Notes: generated by a model from the sequence alone, not told the origin. A stretch of DNA of 64,000 bases from Pseudanabaena sp. FACHB-2040 (GCF_014696715.1 NZ_JACJQO010000005.1:434001-498000), one strand, 5' to 3'; numbered from the stretch's first letter, positions 1-8,940 are shown. A program made the numbers and translations.

Positions 1-1
1 A

Positions 2-1099
2 GTGGAGGGGCAGGCTGCGATCGCACAGACCCTAGTCCAGCTAGAAACAGAGCAGCTCTATACAGCTCGAGTATTTGACCTAAACGTGCCCGGTTTGCAG
101 GAACCTGCAGATCTATACTTGCCAGAGCCGATTCCTGGGACCGGCGCTTCGCCCTTCAACCGCCCGGTCGTGGTGATCTCCCACGGGCTAGGCAGCGGCC
201 GGAACACCTTTGCCTACCTGGCCGAAAATTTGGCCGCGTTTGGCATTGCCGTGGTTACAGTGGAGCACGCTGGCAGCAATGCCCAGCAGCTCTCGGCTCT
301 ACTTGAAGGCCAGACTAATTTTGTTACCCCTACCGAAGAGTTTATTGACCGCCCCCGGCAGGTGTCTCTCACCCTAGATGCCCTGCAGTTGGCAGCCCGC
401 ATCAACCCGACCTTTAGAAATCGGGTCGATCTCAACCGAGTAGGCATTATTGGCCAGTCATTTGGGGGCTACACGGCTCTAGCCCTGGCGGGGGCCACTA
501 TAGACTTTGCCAACCTCGGTAGCCAGTGTTCTCCCACAACGTTGAACCTAAATCTGTCTCTGCTGCTGCAGTGTCAGGCAACTCTGCTGGTCGATCCGGG
601 TCAGTCGCTGATTGATCCTCGCATTCGGGCAGCCTTTGTCATGAACCCCGTAGGCAGCGCCTTGTTTGGCCAAAATGGCTATGCGCAGATAAATGTCCCG
701 GTGATGATGGTGGCGGGAGCTGGTGATACAGTAGCTCCTGCCTTTTCAGAACAGATTCAGCCCTTCGGCTGGATGACCGCCCCAGAGCGGTATTTGGCCC
801 TAATTGGCAACGGCAGCCATTTTTCGGTCATTGGTGACGAGCCCGGCTCTGATCAGCCCATTCCAGTACCGCCTGAAATCATTGGGCCTCGCCCCGATAT
901 TGCCCAGAGCTACATGGAGATCCTCAGCCTGGTTTTCTTCAAAGTACACCTAGAAGAACAGGCGCAGTATCGCGCCCTGCTGCAGCCTGCGTTTATAGAA
1001 AATTTTATAAGCGCCGAGCCGCTGCCTCTGAGCCTAATTGAGGTTCAGCCGCTACCGACTGCCGAACTCCCCGCAACGCCTGCGGCCACTATTCGTTAA
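2..1099 (+). CDS. Alpha/beta hydrolase, C-terminal part (5' end outside window)
   Basis: The frame is open from the left edge, so the N-terminus is missing and the GTG at position 2 need not be the real start. The visible 365 residues carry a complete alpha/beta-hydrolase core: an oxyanion-type HGLGSG near residue 61, the nucleophile elbow GQSFGG with Ser153, a plausible acid Asp242 in GAGDTVAP and His273 in GNGSHF. The size and the tail are like cyanobacterial exported dienelactone-hydrolase/lipase-like proteins that often carry a DUF1400 domain before the hydrolase, which would fit the missing part (inference). Substrate unknown. truB follows on the same strand 26 bases later. Confidence 0.8.
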   Translation: MEGQAAIAQTLVQLETEQLYTARVFDLNVPGLQEPADLYLPEPIPGTGASPFNRPVVVISHGLGSGRNTFAYLAENLAAFGIAVVTVEHAGSNAQQLSALLEGQTNFVTPTEEFIDRPRQVSLTLDALQLAARINPTFRNRVDLNRVGIIGQSFGGYTALALAGATIDFANLGSQCSPTTLNLNLSLLLQCQATLLVDPGQSLIDPRIRAAFVMNPVGSALFGQNGYAQINVPVMMVAGAGDTVAPAFSEQIQPFGWMTAPERYLALIGNGSHFSVIGDEPGSDQPIPVPPEIIGPRPDIAQSYMEILSLVFFKVHLEEQAQYRALLQPAFIENFISAEPLPLSLIEVQPLPTAELPATPAATIR

Positions 1100-1125
1100 G
1101 TCATACGTTAAGCCAAGGGAACCAA

Positions 1126-2046
1126 GTGCCAGCAAGAAGCGGGGACGTGCAGGGATTTCTCAACCTTAATAAGCCAGGGGGACTAACCTCCCACGATTGT
1201 GTCGCTCGGGTCAGACGGCTGCTGCAGACCAAAAAAGTAGGCCACGGCGGCACACTCGATCCAGCAGCCCAAGGAGTGCTGCCCATTGCCGTAGGTCGAG
1301 CCACCCGACTACTGCCCTACCTAGCCTCGGGCAAAGCCTATCGAGCCGTAATCCGCTTTGGGCTGACCACCGCAACCGATGACCTAGAAGGTGAGATTCT
1401 GCATCAGCAACCAGCCCCAGATCTTTCCCTGGTTCAGGTTCAGGCGGCGCTGCCCCAATTTTTAGGCCAGATCGAGCAGGTACCGCCTCGCTACAGTGCC
1501 ATTCAAGTAGGCGGGCAGCGGCTGTATGATTTGGCTCGGCAGGGACAGACCGTTGAGGTTCCCTCCCGGCAGGTGCAGGTAAAGCAGATTGAAGTGCTGG
1601 ACTGGCAGCCAGGGGAGTTTCCCGAACTGACGGTTGCGATCGCATGTGGCCCCGGCACCTACATCCGCTCAATCGCTCGCGACCTAGGACAGGTACTAGG
1701 CCCAGGAGCAACCCTAGCCCACCTGCTGCGAACCCACAGCAACGGCTTCGACCTAGCCCAAAGCCTGACGCTGGACGCCCTAAAAGACCAAGCAGAAGCA
1801 GGCACTCTGACCCTACTGCCGCCTGACGACGCATTGAGCTACCTGCCCGCTCTCGATCTGGCAGGAGAGATAGCCGTACGCTGGCGACAAGGGCAAAAGC
1901 TGCCCGTGGATGATCAGGACTTGCAAATCGACGCTCTCTATCGCGTATTAGATGAGACCACCCGCTTTTTAGGAATTGCTCAGATCGCGCTGCGAGACGA
2001 GCAGCCGGTGATCGTGCCGAGGATGGTCTATGAAGCAATGGGGTGA
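1126..2046 (+). CDS. truB: tRNA pseudouridine(55) synthase TruB
   Basis: Converts U55 of the T-loop of most tRNAs to pseudouridine in the cytoplasm. The family signature is clear: GFLNLNKPGGLTSHD near the N-terminus, then GGTLDPAAQGVLPI with the catalytic Asp at residue 45, the GPGTYIRSIARDLG stretch, and a C-terminal PUA-like region. About 306 residues is normal. GTG at 1126 has AAGGGA a few bases upstream. A second in-frame GTG at 1147 would start right at the conserved GFLNLNKP and cannot be excluded. The gene converges on chrA with only 14 bases between the stops. Confidence 0.95.
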   Translation: MPARSGDVQGFLNLNKPGGLTSHDCVARVRRLLQTKKVGHGGTLDPAAQGVLPIAVGRATRLLPYLASGKAYRAVIRFGLTTATDDLEGEILHQQPAPDLSLVQVQAALPQFLGQIEQVPPRYSAIQVGGQRLYDLARQGQTVEVPSRQVQVKQIEVLDWQPGEFPELTVAIACGPGTYIRSIARDLGQVLGPGATLAHLLRTHSNGFDLAQSLTLDALKDQAEAGTLTLLPPDDALSYLPALDLAGEIAVRWRQGQKLPVDDQDLQIDALYRVLDETTRFLGIAQIALRDEQPVIVPRMVYEAMG

Positions 2047-2060
2047 GGAAGACGCGCCCA

Positions 2061-3332
2061 TCATCTCAGCACCATGCCTGCCGTTAGCCCAACAAGAGCG
2101 CCTGCGGGGATGAGCTGCCAGGTTGGTCGGCGGAAGCGGACGAGGGCAATCAGAGCAGCGAGGCCAACGACTATGGCTACTGCCGTGCGCTCTAGGGTGG
2201 GTTGCAGGATAGCGGCTTGGGCTAGGGGAATGGCTGCGGCTGCGATCGCACCCAACACCGCCGGGGTTACGCCTTTCAAGAAGCTTTGAATCCAGGGGCT
2301 GCGGCGGACGCGAAGCAGAAAGGGGGCAGCACCCATGATGAACAAAAAGGACGGGGTAAAGATGGCAACAGTTGCGACCAGTGCCCCTAGTACCCCGGCG
2401 ACTTTGTAGCCGACAAAGGCAGCTGTAATCACCACAGGCCCAGGCGTAAGCTCACCAATGGCCACCCCGTCAATGAATTCATTCTGGGTTAACCAGTGCA
2501 GCTGGTTGACGACTTCCAGCTCCAGCAGGGGAATGATCACCAGCCCGCCGCCAAAAATGAAGCTGCCTACCTTCAGGAAAAATAGGGTTAGCGGCACAAA
2601 ATAGGTTTGAATTCGCTCTAGACCCCAAAAGCTAGATAGGGCCAAAGTCTCACCCGGCAAAGTGGCAAGGGTCTGGGGTAGCCAGTGCATCCACGGCAGC
2701 AGCGGCAGTAGGCCAGCACTGGTGCCAGGAGAGGGGGCGGGTGGGGGAGGCTGGGTTGGGCGGTAGAGAATTAGACCTAGGAGACCGGCAGCAATAAACT
2801 GCAGCAGCACACTCACTTGGAATAGCAGGGTAACGAGCAGAACAGCGGCTGCGATCGCAACGCCCTTCCAGTCCTTAATCGCCTTTTTAGACAACTTCCA
2901 GCAAAATCCAAAAATGATGGCAATCACCACAGGCGAGATGCCCAAAAACAGATCCTCAATCTGCGGGACGCCCTGAAAGCGAAAATAGGCCCACGACAGC
3001 CCTAGCACAATTAAAAAAGCTGGCGAGATGAAGCAAATGCCCGCCACCAATGCCCCTAGCCAGCCCGCCCGGATATAGCCGGTGTAGATTCCTACTTGGG
3101 TCGAGGCTGGCCCCGGCAGCATTTCACAAATGGCAACGCCTTCGAGAAACTCCGCTTCACTAAACCAGCCTTGCCGCACGACTGCCTCTTCGTGGATCAT
3201 GGCGATGTGGGCTTGAGGGCCGCCAAAGCCAATCGTGCCAAGCCTGAGAAACAACTGAGCCAGCTCTTTCAGCCGCTCAGATGGGCTAGAGGCTGCCGTA
3301 GAGGCTGGATTGATGCGATCTCCCATGCTCAA
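2061..3332 (-). CDS. chrA: Chromate transporter, ChrA/CHR family (two-domain)
   Basis: Inner-membrane protein of the long CHR family, with two homologous halves. The N-terminal half shows FGGPQAHI (residues 36-43) and LPGPASTQ (72-79). The C-terminal half shows FGGGLVIIP and ELTPGPVVI. About ten hydrophobic segments are visible and a Pro-rich linker joins the halves. Length (423) fits the family. Characterised members export chromate and reduce its accumulation, and the sulphate link often suggested for them has no support here. It is a single gene with no chrB-type regulator or sulphur genes beside it. ATG at 3332. Confidence 0.92.
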   Translation of the reverse strand: MSMGDRINPASTAASSPSERLKELAQLFLRLGTIGFGGPQAHIAMIHEEAVVRQGWFSEAEFLEGVAICEMLPGPASTQVGIYTGYIRAGWLGALVAGICFISPAFLIVLGLSWAYFRFQGVPQIEDLFLGISPVVIAIIFGFCWKLSKKAIKDWKGVAIAAAVLLVTLLFQVSVLLQFIAAGLLGLILYRPTQPPPPAPSPGTSAGLLPLLPWMHWLPQTLATLPGETLALSSFWGLERIQTYFVPLTLFFLKVGSFIFGGGLVIIPLLELEVVNQLHWLTQNEFIDGVAIGELTPGPVVITAAFVGYKVAGVLGALVATVAIFTPSFLFIMGAAPFLLRVRRSPWIQSFLKGVTPAVLGAIAAAAIPLAQAAILQPTLERTAVAIVVGLAALIALVRFRRPTWQLIPAGALVGLTAGMVLR

Positions 3333-3573
3333 CTCCTGTCTGGCGCTACTTGGGAATTCGTGTATTTTGGCACTGCCAAATTGGGAGCACTATATCAGCT
3401 TTCGATAACGAAACTCTATATTGCAGTACACCGAGCTTGGGCACTAAACATCTAGCTCAATCTCAAAAATACTGCCTCTTGTTGAAATTCATTTTTAATA
3501 GAAGTGAGTAGGACCAGCGTTATCATTGAAGCTGGCTTAGGAATCTTTCTCATAAAGCATACGACAGCAGCCA

Positions 3574-4575
3574 ATGTCGAACCCATTCTCCTCAAAACCA
3601 TTTAAAGGCTGGTCACGCCGTCAGTTTTTAGGCTGGGGGGCGGCTGGAGTTGGGCTAGTCACCGCTTCAGCCGCCGTCGGATCACGGTTATCGGCCCACA
3701 CTCCTGCCCGCATACCGCCCTTGCCTGCGAGCTATGTGCCGCCCAGCCAACTGCCCTTTGACCCAATGGCCGTGCTGCGCGACTTTGACTACGGCACTTT
3801 GAAGCGGGAAAATGGCCGCACCGTGCGCGAATTTGAAGTGACTGCTAACAGCACGCCCCTGCAGCTCAATAGCGCCATTTCCTTTGTTAGCTGGAACCTC
3901 AATGGCCGAGTGCCGGGGCCAACCCTGCGAGCGTGGGCAGGTGAGCAGGTACGGGTGATCTTTCACAATCAAGACGGCCATTCTCACAGCATGCACTTCC
4001 ACGGAGTTCACCCGGCGGCAATGGATGGGGTGCAGCCGGTGCGGCACGGTCAGACGGCGGTGTATGAGTTTGAGGCCAGCCCCTTTGGCGTGCATCCTTA
4101 CCATTGCCACATCGCCCCCGTGACCCGACACATCAGCAAGGGACTGTATGGGCTCTTTATTGTTGACCCACCCCAGGGCCGACCAGCAGCAGACGAGCTG
4201 GTTTTGGTGATGGGCGGCTACGACCTCAAAGGTGAAGATCGCAACGGCATTTACGCCTTTAACGGCATTCCCAACTACTACCGCGACCATCCGATTGCGA
4301 TTTATCAAAACCAGCGGGTGCGAGTTTACCTGCTTAACATGATTGAGTTTGATGCCGCCATCACCTTTCATATCCATGCCAACATGTTTCAGATCTACCG
4401 CACCGGGCGCACGCTAACAGCATCGGAAGAGTCTGATGTGATCACGATGGGCACAGCAGAACGGCATATTCTGGAGTTTGCCTACCCCTATCCCGGCCAG
4501 TACATGTTTCACCCGCATCAAGATGCGATCGCAGAAAACGGCTGTATGGGTCTGTTCGACGTGTTGCCTAGCTGA
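3574..4575 (+). CDS. Two-domain multicopper oxidase, Tat-exported, laccase-like
   Basis: A short (333 aa) multicopper oxidase predicted to be periplasmic or thylakoid-lumenal through a Tat-type leader (Arg15-Arg16 in SRRQFLG plus a hydrophobic stretch). Four His-x-His motifs that would build a trinuclear copper centre are present: HFH (141-143), HCH (177-179), HIH (266-268) and HPH (313-315). The type 1 copper Cys (C178) and a His at +8 (H186) occur only in the first cupredoxin domain, and the usual axial Met position is Leu191. This matches the type-C two-domain arrangement. Likely oxidises a metal ion or phenol with oxygen; the substrate is unknown. A putative lipoprotein gene follows on the same strand. 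Confidence 0.88.
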   Translation: MSNPFSSKPFKGWSRRQFLGWGAAGVGLVTASAAVGSRLSAHTPARIPPLPASYVPPSQLPFDPMAVLRDFDYGTLKRENGRTVREFEVTANSTPLQLNSAISFVSWNLNGRVPGPTLRAWAGEQVRVIFHNQDGHSHSMHFHGVHPAAMDGVQPVRHGQTAVYEFEASPFGVHPYHCHIAPVTRHISKGLYGLFIVDPPQGRPAADELVLVMGGYDLKGEDRNGIYAFNGIPNYYRDHPIAIYQNQRVRVYLLNMIEFDAAITFHIHANMFQIYRTGRTLTASEESDVITMGTAERHILEFAYPYPGQYMFHPHQDAIAENGCMGLFDVLPS

Positions 4576-4674
4576 CAGGTGAGCCATCAAGAATCGCAAG
4601 TCTTATTGACAAATAATCTCATCAGATCTATTCTGGTTCGACATCTGATTTCTTGAAATAATTTCTCAACTAAC

Positions 4675-5499
4675 ATGGCGAAGCGACTCAAGCCCATTGA
4701 CCTCTTTCTATCAGTGGGGCTAGCGGCCACAATTGGAGCCTGTGGGGGAGCAGCCCCCGGCGACAGCGAAGTCAGTGACGGTTCTTCTCATTCAGATATG
4801 TCCCATTCTGCGGCAACGACTCCGGGGCAGGGTGGCGAGGGCGGTGAGGGCGGTGAAGGTGGAGCCTCAGGCGACCCCGACGTAGACTACATGACCGTAC
4901 TGGCGCTCATGAAGGGACACCTAATGGTGGCTGAAGAACTGATGGCCGCAGGCCAGCCCGAGCAGGCCGAGCCCCACATTGGCCACCCAGTAGATGAACT
5001 CTATGGCGACGTTGAAACGCAGCTGTCAGAGCGTAACGTGCCTCAGTTCAAGGGCACCTTGACCGAACTGCATGACCTGTCTAAGTCTGCGCCCGACAGC
5101 GCCCAAATGCCCGAACAGTTCAAGGCCTCGGTAAGCGCAATTGATGGTGCGATCGCAGCCATTCCCGCAGACCAGCGCCAATCCCCGGAGTTTGTCATGG
5201 CGGTAATCAACCGCACGCTCCAAACCGCAGCCGCAGAGTATGAAGCTGCGATCGCCAATAACGAATTTGTCGAAGTCATCGAGTATCAAGACTCTAGAGG
5301 CTTTGTGCTCTATGCTGACCAGCTTTACCAAACCATTGCCGACGAGATGAGCCAATCTGATCCCGAGGCTCATGAAACTATCTCAGCCAGCTTGGAAGAA
5401 CTTAAAGCAGCTTGGCCTTCAGTCACGCCTCCGGCCACTCCGGTTAAGTCTCCTGAAGTCGTGAACGGTCTTGTCTCCGAGATTGAGCTGCAAAGCTAG
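4675..5499 (+). CDS. Putative lipoprotein with Gly-Gly-Glu repeat
   Basis: Family not recognised. A signal peptide ends in a lipobox (TIGAC, Cys23), so an envelope lipoprotein is predicted. After the Cys comes a Ser/Ala/Gly linker with a short Gly-Gly-Glu repeat (encoded at about 4829-4862), then a mostly helical domain with His and Met residues (GHLMVAEEL, EPHIGHPVDELYGDVE). It follows the multicopper oxidase by about 100 bases on the same strand and is closed by a strong terminator at 5526. A role with the oxidase, for instance metal binding, is only inference. Its leader closely resembles that of the 80-residue lipoprotein at 39659-39901. Confidence 0.8.
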   Translation: MAKRLKPIDLFLSVGLAATIGACGGAAPGDSEVSDGSSHSDMSHSAATTPGQGGEGGEGGEGGASGDPDVDYMTVLALMKGHLMVAEELMAAGQPEQAEPHIGHPVDELYGDVETQLSERNVPQFKGTLTELHDLSKSAPDSAQMPEQFKASVSAIDGAIAAIPADQRQSPEFVMAVINRTLQTAAAEYEAAIANNEFVEVIEYQDSRGFVLYADQLYQTIADEMSQSDPEAHETISASLEELKAAWPSVTPPATPVKSPEVVNGLVSEIELQS

Positions 5500-5525
5500 T
5501 ACCTCTTTCCCTGTTTGCTCCTTAC

Positions 5526-5554
5526 GTCCGGCTGATCTTCAGTCGGACTTTTCT
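5526..5554 (+). terminator. Rho-independent terminator after the lipoprotein gene
   Basis: The nine-base arms GTCCGGCTG (5526-5534) and CAGTCGGAC (5540-5548) pair fully, allowing one G-T pair, around a five-base loop. TTTTCT follows. It lies 27 bases after the stop at 5499 and probably ends the oxidase/lipoprotein transcript. Confidence 0.85.
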
Positions 5555-5675
5555 ATTGCACTGAGAAAAACCTCATTGCGCTTTTGGGTTCAGATAGATG
5601 AGCCAAAGCGCTCTGCCTTCGCTACAAAGGACTTACTCCAGGCACCTAATTTTTAACGCATCGCCAAAGCCGCCC

Positions 5676-6344
5676 ATGATTTTCAAAATCCCGAGCCTGC
5701 TCACTCCAGAGGAGCTAGAGCAAATCACCTCCAAATTAGCCAAGTCAGAATTTATTGACGGCAAGCTGACTGCGGGCTGGCACGCCAAGCTAGTCAAGAA
5801 TAATCAGCAGCTTTCCCGCCAAGACAATACCTATGAGGTGCTCAAAAGCCTTCTGCAAACGGCGCTAGAACGCAATCCCCTATTTCAAGTCGCCGTGAGG
5901 CCCAAGGTGGTGCATTCGGTTCTCTTTAGCCGCTATACGCCTGGAATGGCGTATGGCCGCCACACCGACAACGCCCTCATGGGCGGCAGTTCCTTTTTGC
6001 GCTCAGACGTCTCCTTTACCGTTTTTCTCAACTCACCTGCGGCCTATGAGGGGGGAGAACTGGTGATTGAGGGGGCGGATAGCGAAACGACCTATAAATT
6101 AGAGGCGGGGACTGCCCTTTTCTACCCCTCCACTACGCTACACCGGGTTGATCCGGTTACCAGCGGAGAGCGCCTGGTCATCGTCGGCTGGGTGGAAAGC
6201 CTGGTGAGAGACGCCAGCCAGCGGGAGATTTTGTTTGATCTGGAAACGGTAAGGCGCAGCCTGTTTGCCCAATCTGGCAAGAGCGATGAGTTTGATTTGC
6301 TTTCAAAAAGCGTGGCTAATCTGTTGAGACGTTGGGTGGAATAG
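5676..6344 (+). CDS. Fe(II)/2-oxoglutarate-dependent dioxygenase, PiuC/PKHD type
   Basis: A 222-residue PKHD-type hydroxylase. The jelly-roll iron triad is visible as H96-x-D98 (GRHTDN) and H156 (TTLHRVDPV), and Arg166 (SGERLVIVGW) would bind 2-oxoglutarate. ATG 5676 (MIFKIPSLLT) matches the usual start of this family; the frame runs 26 codons further upstream but that part is not conserved and would sit just behind the terminator at 5526-5554. PiuC/YbiX relatives are often iron-regulated and found near TonB receptors, but there is no such receptor here. Substrate unknown. Convergent with the next gene, six bases apart. Confidence 0.92.
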   Translation: MIFKIPSLLTPEELEQITSKLAKSEFIDGKLTAGWHAKLVKNNQQLSRQDNTYEVLKSLLQTALERNPLFQVAVRPKVVHSVLFSRYTPGMAYGRHTDNALMGGSSFLRSDVSFTVFLNSPAAYEGGELVIEGADSETTYKLEAGTALFYPSTTLHRVDPVTSGERLVIVGWVESLVRDASQREILFDLETVRRSLFAQSGKSDEFDLLSKSVANLLRRWVE

Positions 6345-6350
6345 GATCGC

Positions 6351-7091
6351 CTAACGGCACTGCAGCGGCTCTAGAGGTGCGATCGCAGCTGACTGCCAAA
6401 ACTGCAGCATGGCCCGACTGACCGCCTTTGCCTGAAAGTAGTGAAAAAAGTGTCGCCCTTCTGGGCACTGCCAGATCTGGTCACCCCGGTAAGGGTTGAT
6501 CCAATGCTGCCAATGGGTCAAGGTTTCGGAGGGAATCACCACATCGTCTTGGCTGCCACAGACCAGCAGGGGCACGGGTGAGTCTCCCGGCGGGATCTCT
6601 CCGTCGCCCAGCAGGGAGTGGGGCGAGGGCGTTTCTTCCAGAGCTGACTGCAGGCGGCAGGCCAGCTCGCGCGCCAGGGGCCGGACTGACTCGCCAAACA
6701 GGTGAGCTACCAGCATGGAGAGGACTAGGGTGCGATCGCAACAGAGCAGCCGTCGATTCATGTAGTAGTGAGACTGCCAGCACACTGCCGGATGCGGCCC
6801 CACCCCCAGCAGCGTTAGGGATTTGACGTGACGGGGATGCTGCCGAGCATAAAGCAACCCCAACACCCCGCTGATGCCGTGCCCTGCTAGATGAACCGGA
6901 TGGCTCAAGCCCTTCAGGTAGTCGTGAAGCAGAGTCAGCGGCACTGCCAGCGTTGCCGGTTCATCTAGCTCCTGATAATAGTCCCACTGGGCCACCTTAA
7001 GCCGGTAAGACAACTCCCGCAGCAACGGCCTATGCAGGCACCGAAGACTCAGGCTCGAATTTAACCAGAGGACATCGACATCAGGTTTCAT
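6351..7091 (-). CDS. Alpha/beta-hydrolase-fold protein with altered nucleophile elbow
   Basis: The 246 residues follow the alpha/beta-hydrolase plan: a core strand before the elbow (PVHLAGHGISG, residues 65-75), then LLYARQHPRHVKSLTLLGVG, an acid-type loop VCGSQDDVVIP and a late His (EGRHFFHY). Where a working enzyme has G-x-S-x-G, this protein reads G70-H-G72-I-S74-G75. The nucleophile position is Gly and a Ser sits two residues on. It may therefore be a non-enzymatic member or use an atypical Ser. A hairpin lies immediately upstream of its ATG (7094-7130). Function unknown. Confidence 0.82.
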   Translation of the reverse strand: MKPDVDVLWLNSSLSLRCLHRPLLRELSYRLKVAQWDYYQELDEPATLAVPLTLLHDYLKGLSHPVHLAGHGISGVLGLLYARQHPRHVKSLTLLGVGPHPAVCWQSHYYMNRRLLCCDRTLVLSMLVAHLFGESVRPLARELACRLQSALEETPSPHSLLGDGEIPPGDSPVPLLVCGSQDDVVIPSETLTHWQHWINPYRGDQIWQCPEGRHFFHYFQAKAVSRAMLQFWQSAAIAPLEPLQCR

Positions 7092-7093
7092 GG

Positions 7094-7130
7094 GCGCTTG
7101 TTGAAAATCAATTGCAACAATTTTAAGCGC
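7094..7130 (-). promoter_or_regulatory. Inverted repeat directly upstream of the 7091 start codon
   Basis: GCGCTT (7094-7099) pairs with AAGCGC (7125-7130). An inner GTTG/CAAC pairing and the palindrome CAATTG lie between them. The structure ends about two bases before the ATG complement at 7089-7091, so in the transcript it would cover the ribosome-binding region. No other good Shine-Dalgarno sequence is visible. An operator or a leader hairpin is possible; function not shown. Confidence 0.4.
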
Positions 7131-7572
7131 GCAATGAATCCCTTTGTCAAGCTATTGCAAGCAAATCTCATTAGCGCTCCACTTTACCCACCCGACAATC
7201 TCCGCTAAAAGCTCCTCAAAAAGGACGTTGTAGCAGTCCAACCCACCAGAACCGGCACGTTGGGTCAAGCGCAGCGCAACTCAACAACCCCAAATGCCGC
7301 TAGGTTGTTCGCTTAAGCTATTGGGTCTTGTAGATCACCTTTAAGCACCACGCTTACCTTCTCAAGCGACTCAGCCTACGAATGCTTTGCTATTTGGAAT
7401 GAGAAAGCATCCTAAGTAGAAAGCAATCTCTGCCATACAGCTAACGTACAAACACAGCTACTCCATGCGCTGTCATTAAGCTGTCGCTACGGCAGCATAG
7501 ACACAGGACTCGCAATCCCTGACGCTGCCCGAAGGTGTTGACACCACCAGAAGACCCTATTCCAAGGCTGCC
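7131..7572. other. Intergenic stretch without a recognised gene
   Basis: About 440 bases between the alpha/beta-fold gene (start 7091) and the fabF stop (7573). Both genes run leftward, so this holds the 3' region of fabF and the promoter region of the alpha/beta-fold gene. I see no convincing coding frame, tRNA, known riboswitch or strong terminator. There are only short, imperfect inverted repeats. Confidence 0.5.
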
Positions 7573-8841
7573 CTAGTTGGCTGGCAAAAATCTTTGAAAG
7601 ACAACTGTCGTGTTATGGCCTCCAAAGCCAAAAGCATTGGATAACGCTACGTTCACTTCCCTTGCCTGAGGTTCTCCAAGCGTGTAGTCGAGATTACAAT
7701 CTGCATCTAGAGACTTCACGTTAATCGTTGGTGGAATAACGTTGTACTGTATTGCCAAGATAGTTGCGATCGCTTCGATTGCCCCTGCCGCACCTAGTAA
7801 ATGGCCAGTCATACTTTTGGTTGCAGAAAGTTTTATTTGATGGGCGTGCTTCCCAAGAGTTTGTTTGATTGCGTTTGACTCTGCCACATCTCCTAACGGT
7901 GTTGATGTCGCGTGCATATTGATGTAATCAATGCTTTCAGGAGCAATTTTTGCATCTTGAAACGCCCGCTGCATGGCTAAAATCACCCCTTGTCCAGTCG
8001 GATCAGGAGCAGCGTAGTGGTACGCATCAGAGGACGCACCAAAGCCTAAAACTTCGGCATAAATTCTTGCACCCCTTGCCTGGGCGTGGCTCAACGTTTC
8101 CAGTATTATCGTTCCTGCTCCCTCTCCAATCACAAACCCATCGCGATCTGTGTCAAAGGGACGACTCGCCGTTTTAGGGGCGTCATTTCGAGTAGAGAGC
8201 GCCCGCATTGCCGAAAATCCCCCTACACCTAAAGGCGTAATAGGGGCTTCACTGCCACCACAAACTATCACGTCAGCATATCCCTGTCGCAGCAGCAGTA
8301 GCGCATCTCGGATAGCGTCATTCCCCGTAGAGCAGGCAGACACAACGCCATGATTAGGCCCCTTCAATCCATGCTGCATAGCAATCATACCGGGAGCCAT
8401 GTTGCCAATCATCATCGGAATCATAAAAGGCGATAACGAATTGGCTCCCTTTTCTAATAACACTTTGGCCTGCGTTTCAAGGACTTGTAATCCGCCAATT
8501 CCAGAACCAAACACGACCCCGGCTCGATTACGCTCCTCCTGCGAGCCCTCCGCAAAATTGAGCTGTGCATCTTCAACAGCCTGTTGAGTAGACGCCAATG
8601 CGTATTGGCAAAACAAATCAAGCCGGGCAGCCTGCTTGCGGTCCATATAGCTTAGGGGATCAAACCCTTTCAACTCGCAAGCAAAGCGAGTTTTGAAAGA
8701 GCTTGCATCAAAGCGAGTAAGGGGTGCAGCGCCGCTTTCCCCGCGCATCATCGCCTTCCAAAAGGCGTCAACCGAGAGCCCAATTGGGGTAACTACCCCC
8801 ATCCCCGTGACCACAACCCGCTCTTGAACCTGAGTGCTCAT
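7573..8841 (-). CDS. fabF: 3-oxoacyl-ACP synthase II (KAS II, FabF-type)
   Basis: Condensing enzyme that extends acyl-ACP with malonyl-ACP in fatty-acid synthesis. The Cys-His-His triad is intact: C170 in VSACSTGND, H310 in NMHATSTPLGD and H347 in KSMTGHLLGAAG; the C-terminal GFGGHN is also present. Length 422 is slightly above the usual ~415. The ATG at 8841 has GGAG seven bases upstream. No acpP, fabD or fabG is beside it, unlike usual fab clusters; instead an HxlR-type regulator diverges from it. Base composition is lower in GC than the next gene (26 of 60 G/C in 8641-8700 against 36 of 60 in 9661-9720), so it may be a second, specialised or acquired copy (inference). Confidence 0.95.
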   Translation of the reverse strand: MSTQVQERVVVTGMGVVTPIGLSVDAFWKAMMRGESGAAPLTRFDASSFKTRFACELKGFDPLSYMDRKQAARLDLFCQYALASTQQAVEDAQLNFAEGSQEERNRAGVVFGSGIGGLQVLETQAKVLLEKGANSLSPFMIPMMIGNMAPGMIAMQHGLKGPNHGVVSACSTGNDAIRDALLLLRQGYADVIVCGGSEAPITPLGVGGFSAMRALSTRNDAPKTASRPFDTDRDGFVIGEGAGTIILETLSHAQARGARIYAEVLGFGASSDAYHYAAPDPTGQGVILAMQRAFQDAKIAPESIDYINMHATSTPLGDVAESNAIKQTLGKHAHQIKLSATKSMTGHLLGAAGAIEAIATILAIQYNVIPPTINVKSLDADCNLDYTLGEPQAREVNVALSNAFGFGGHNTTVVFQRFLPAN

Positions 8842-8940
8842 GCGACAACTCCTGCCCGCACTAGCCAGACAAAGCTACATTTGCGGAGTTTTACCCCACA
8901 CTTCTGCTTTTGAACCGATGAATCCATATTTAGCTTTTAA

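Noticed and set aside
17-24. GCGATCGC palindromes as specific binding sites
   Set aside because: They recur through most of the window, inside genes and between them, which is the ordinary cyanobacterial HIP1 distribution.
1211-2038. Long open frame of 275 codons on the minus strand inside truB
   Set aside because: It is a high-GC shadow of truB, with Arg/Ala/Leu-rich composition and no recognisable motif.
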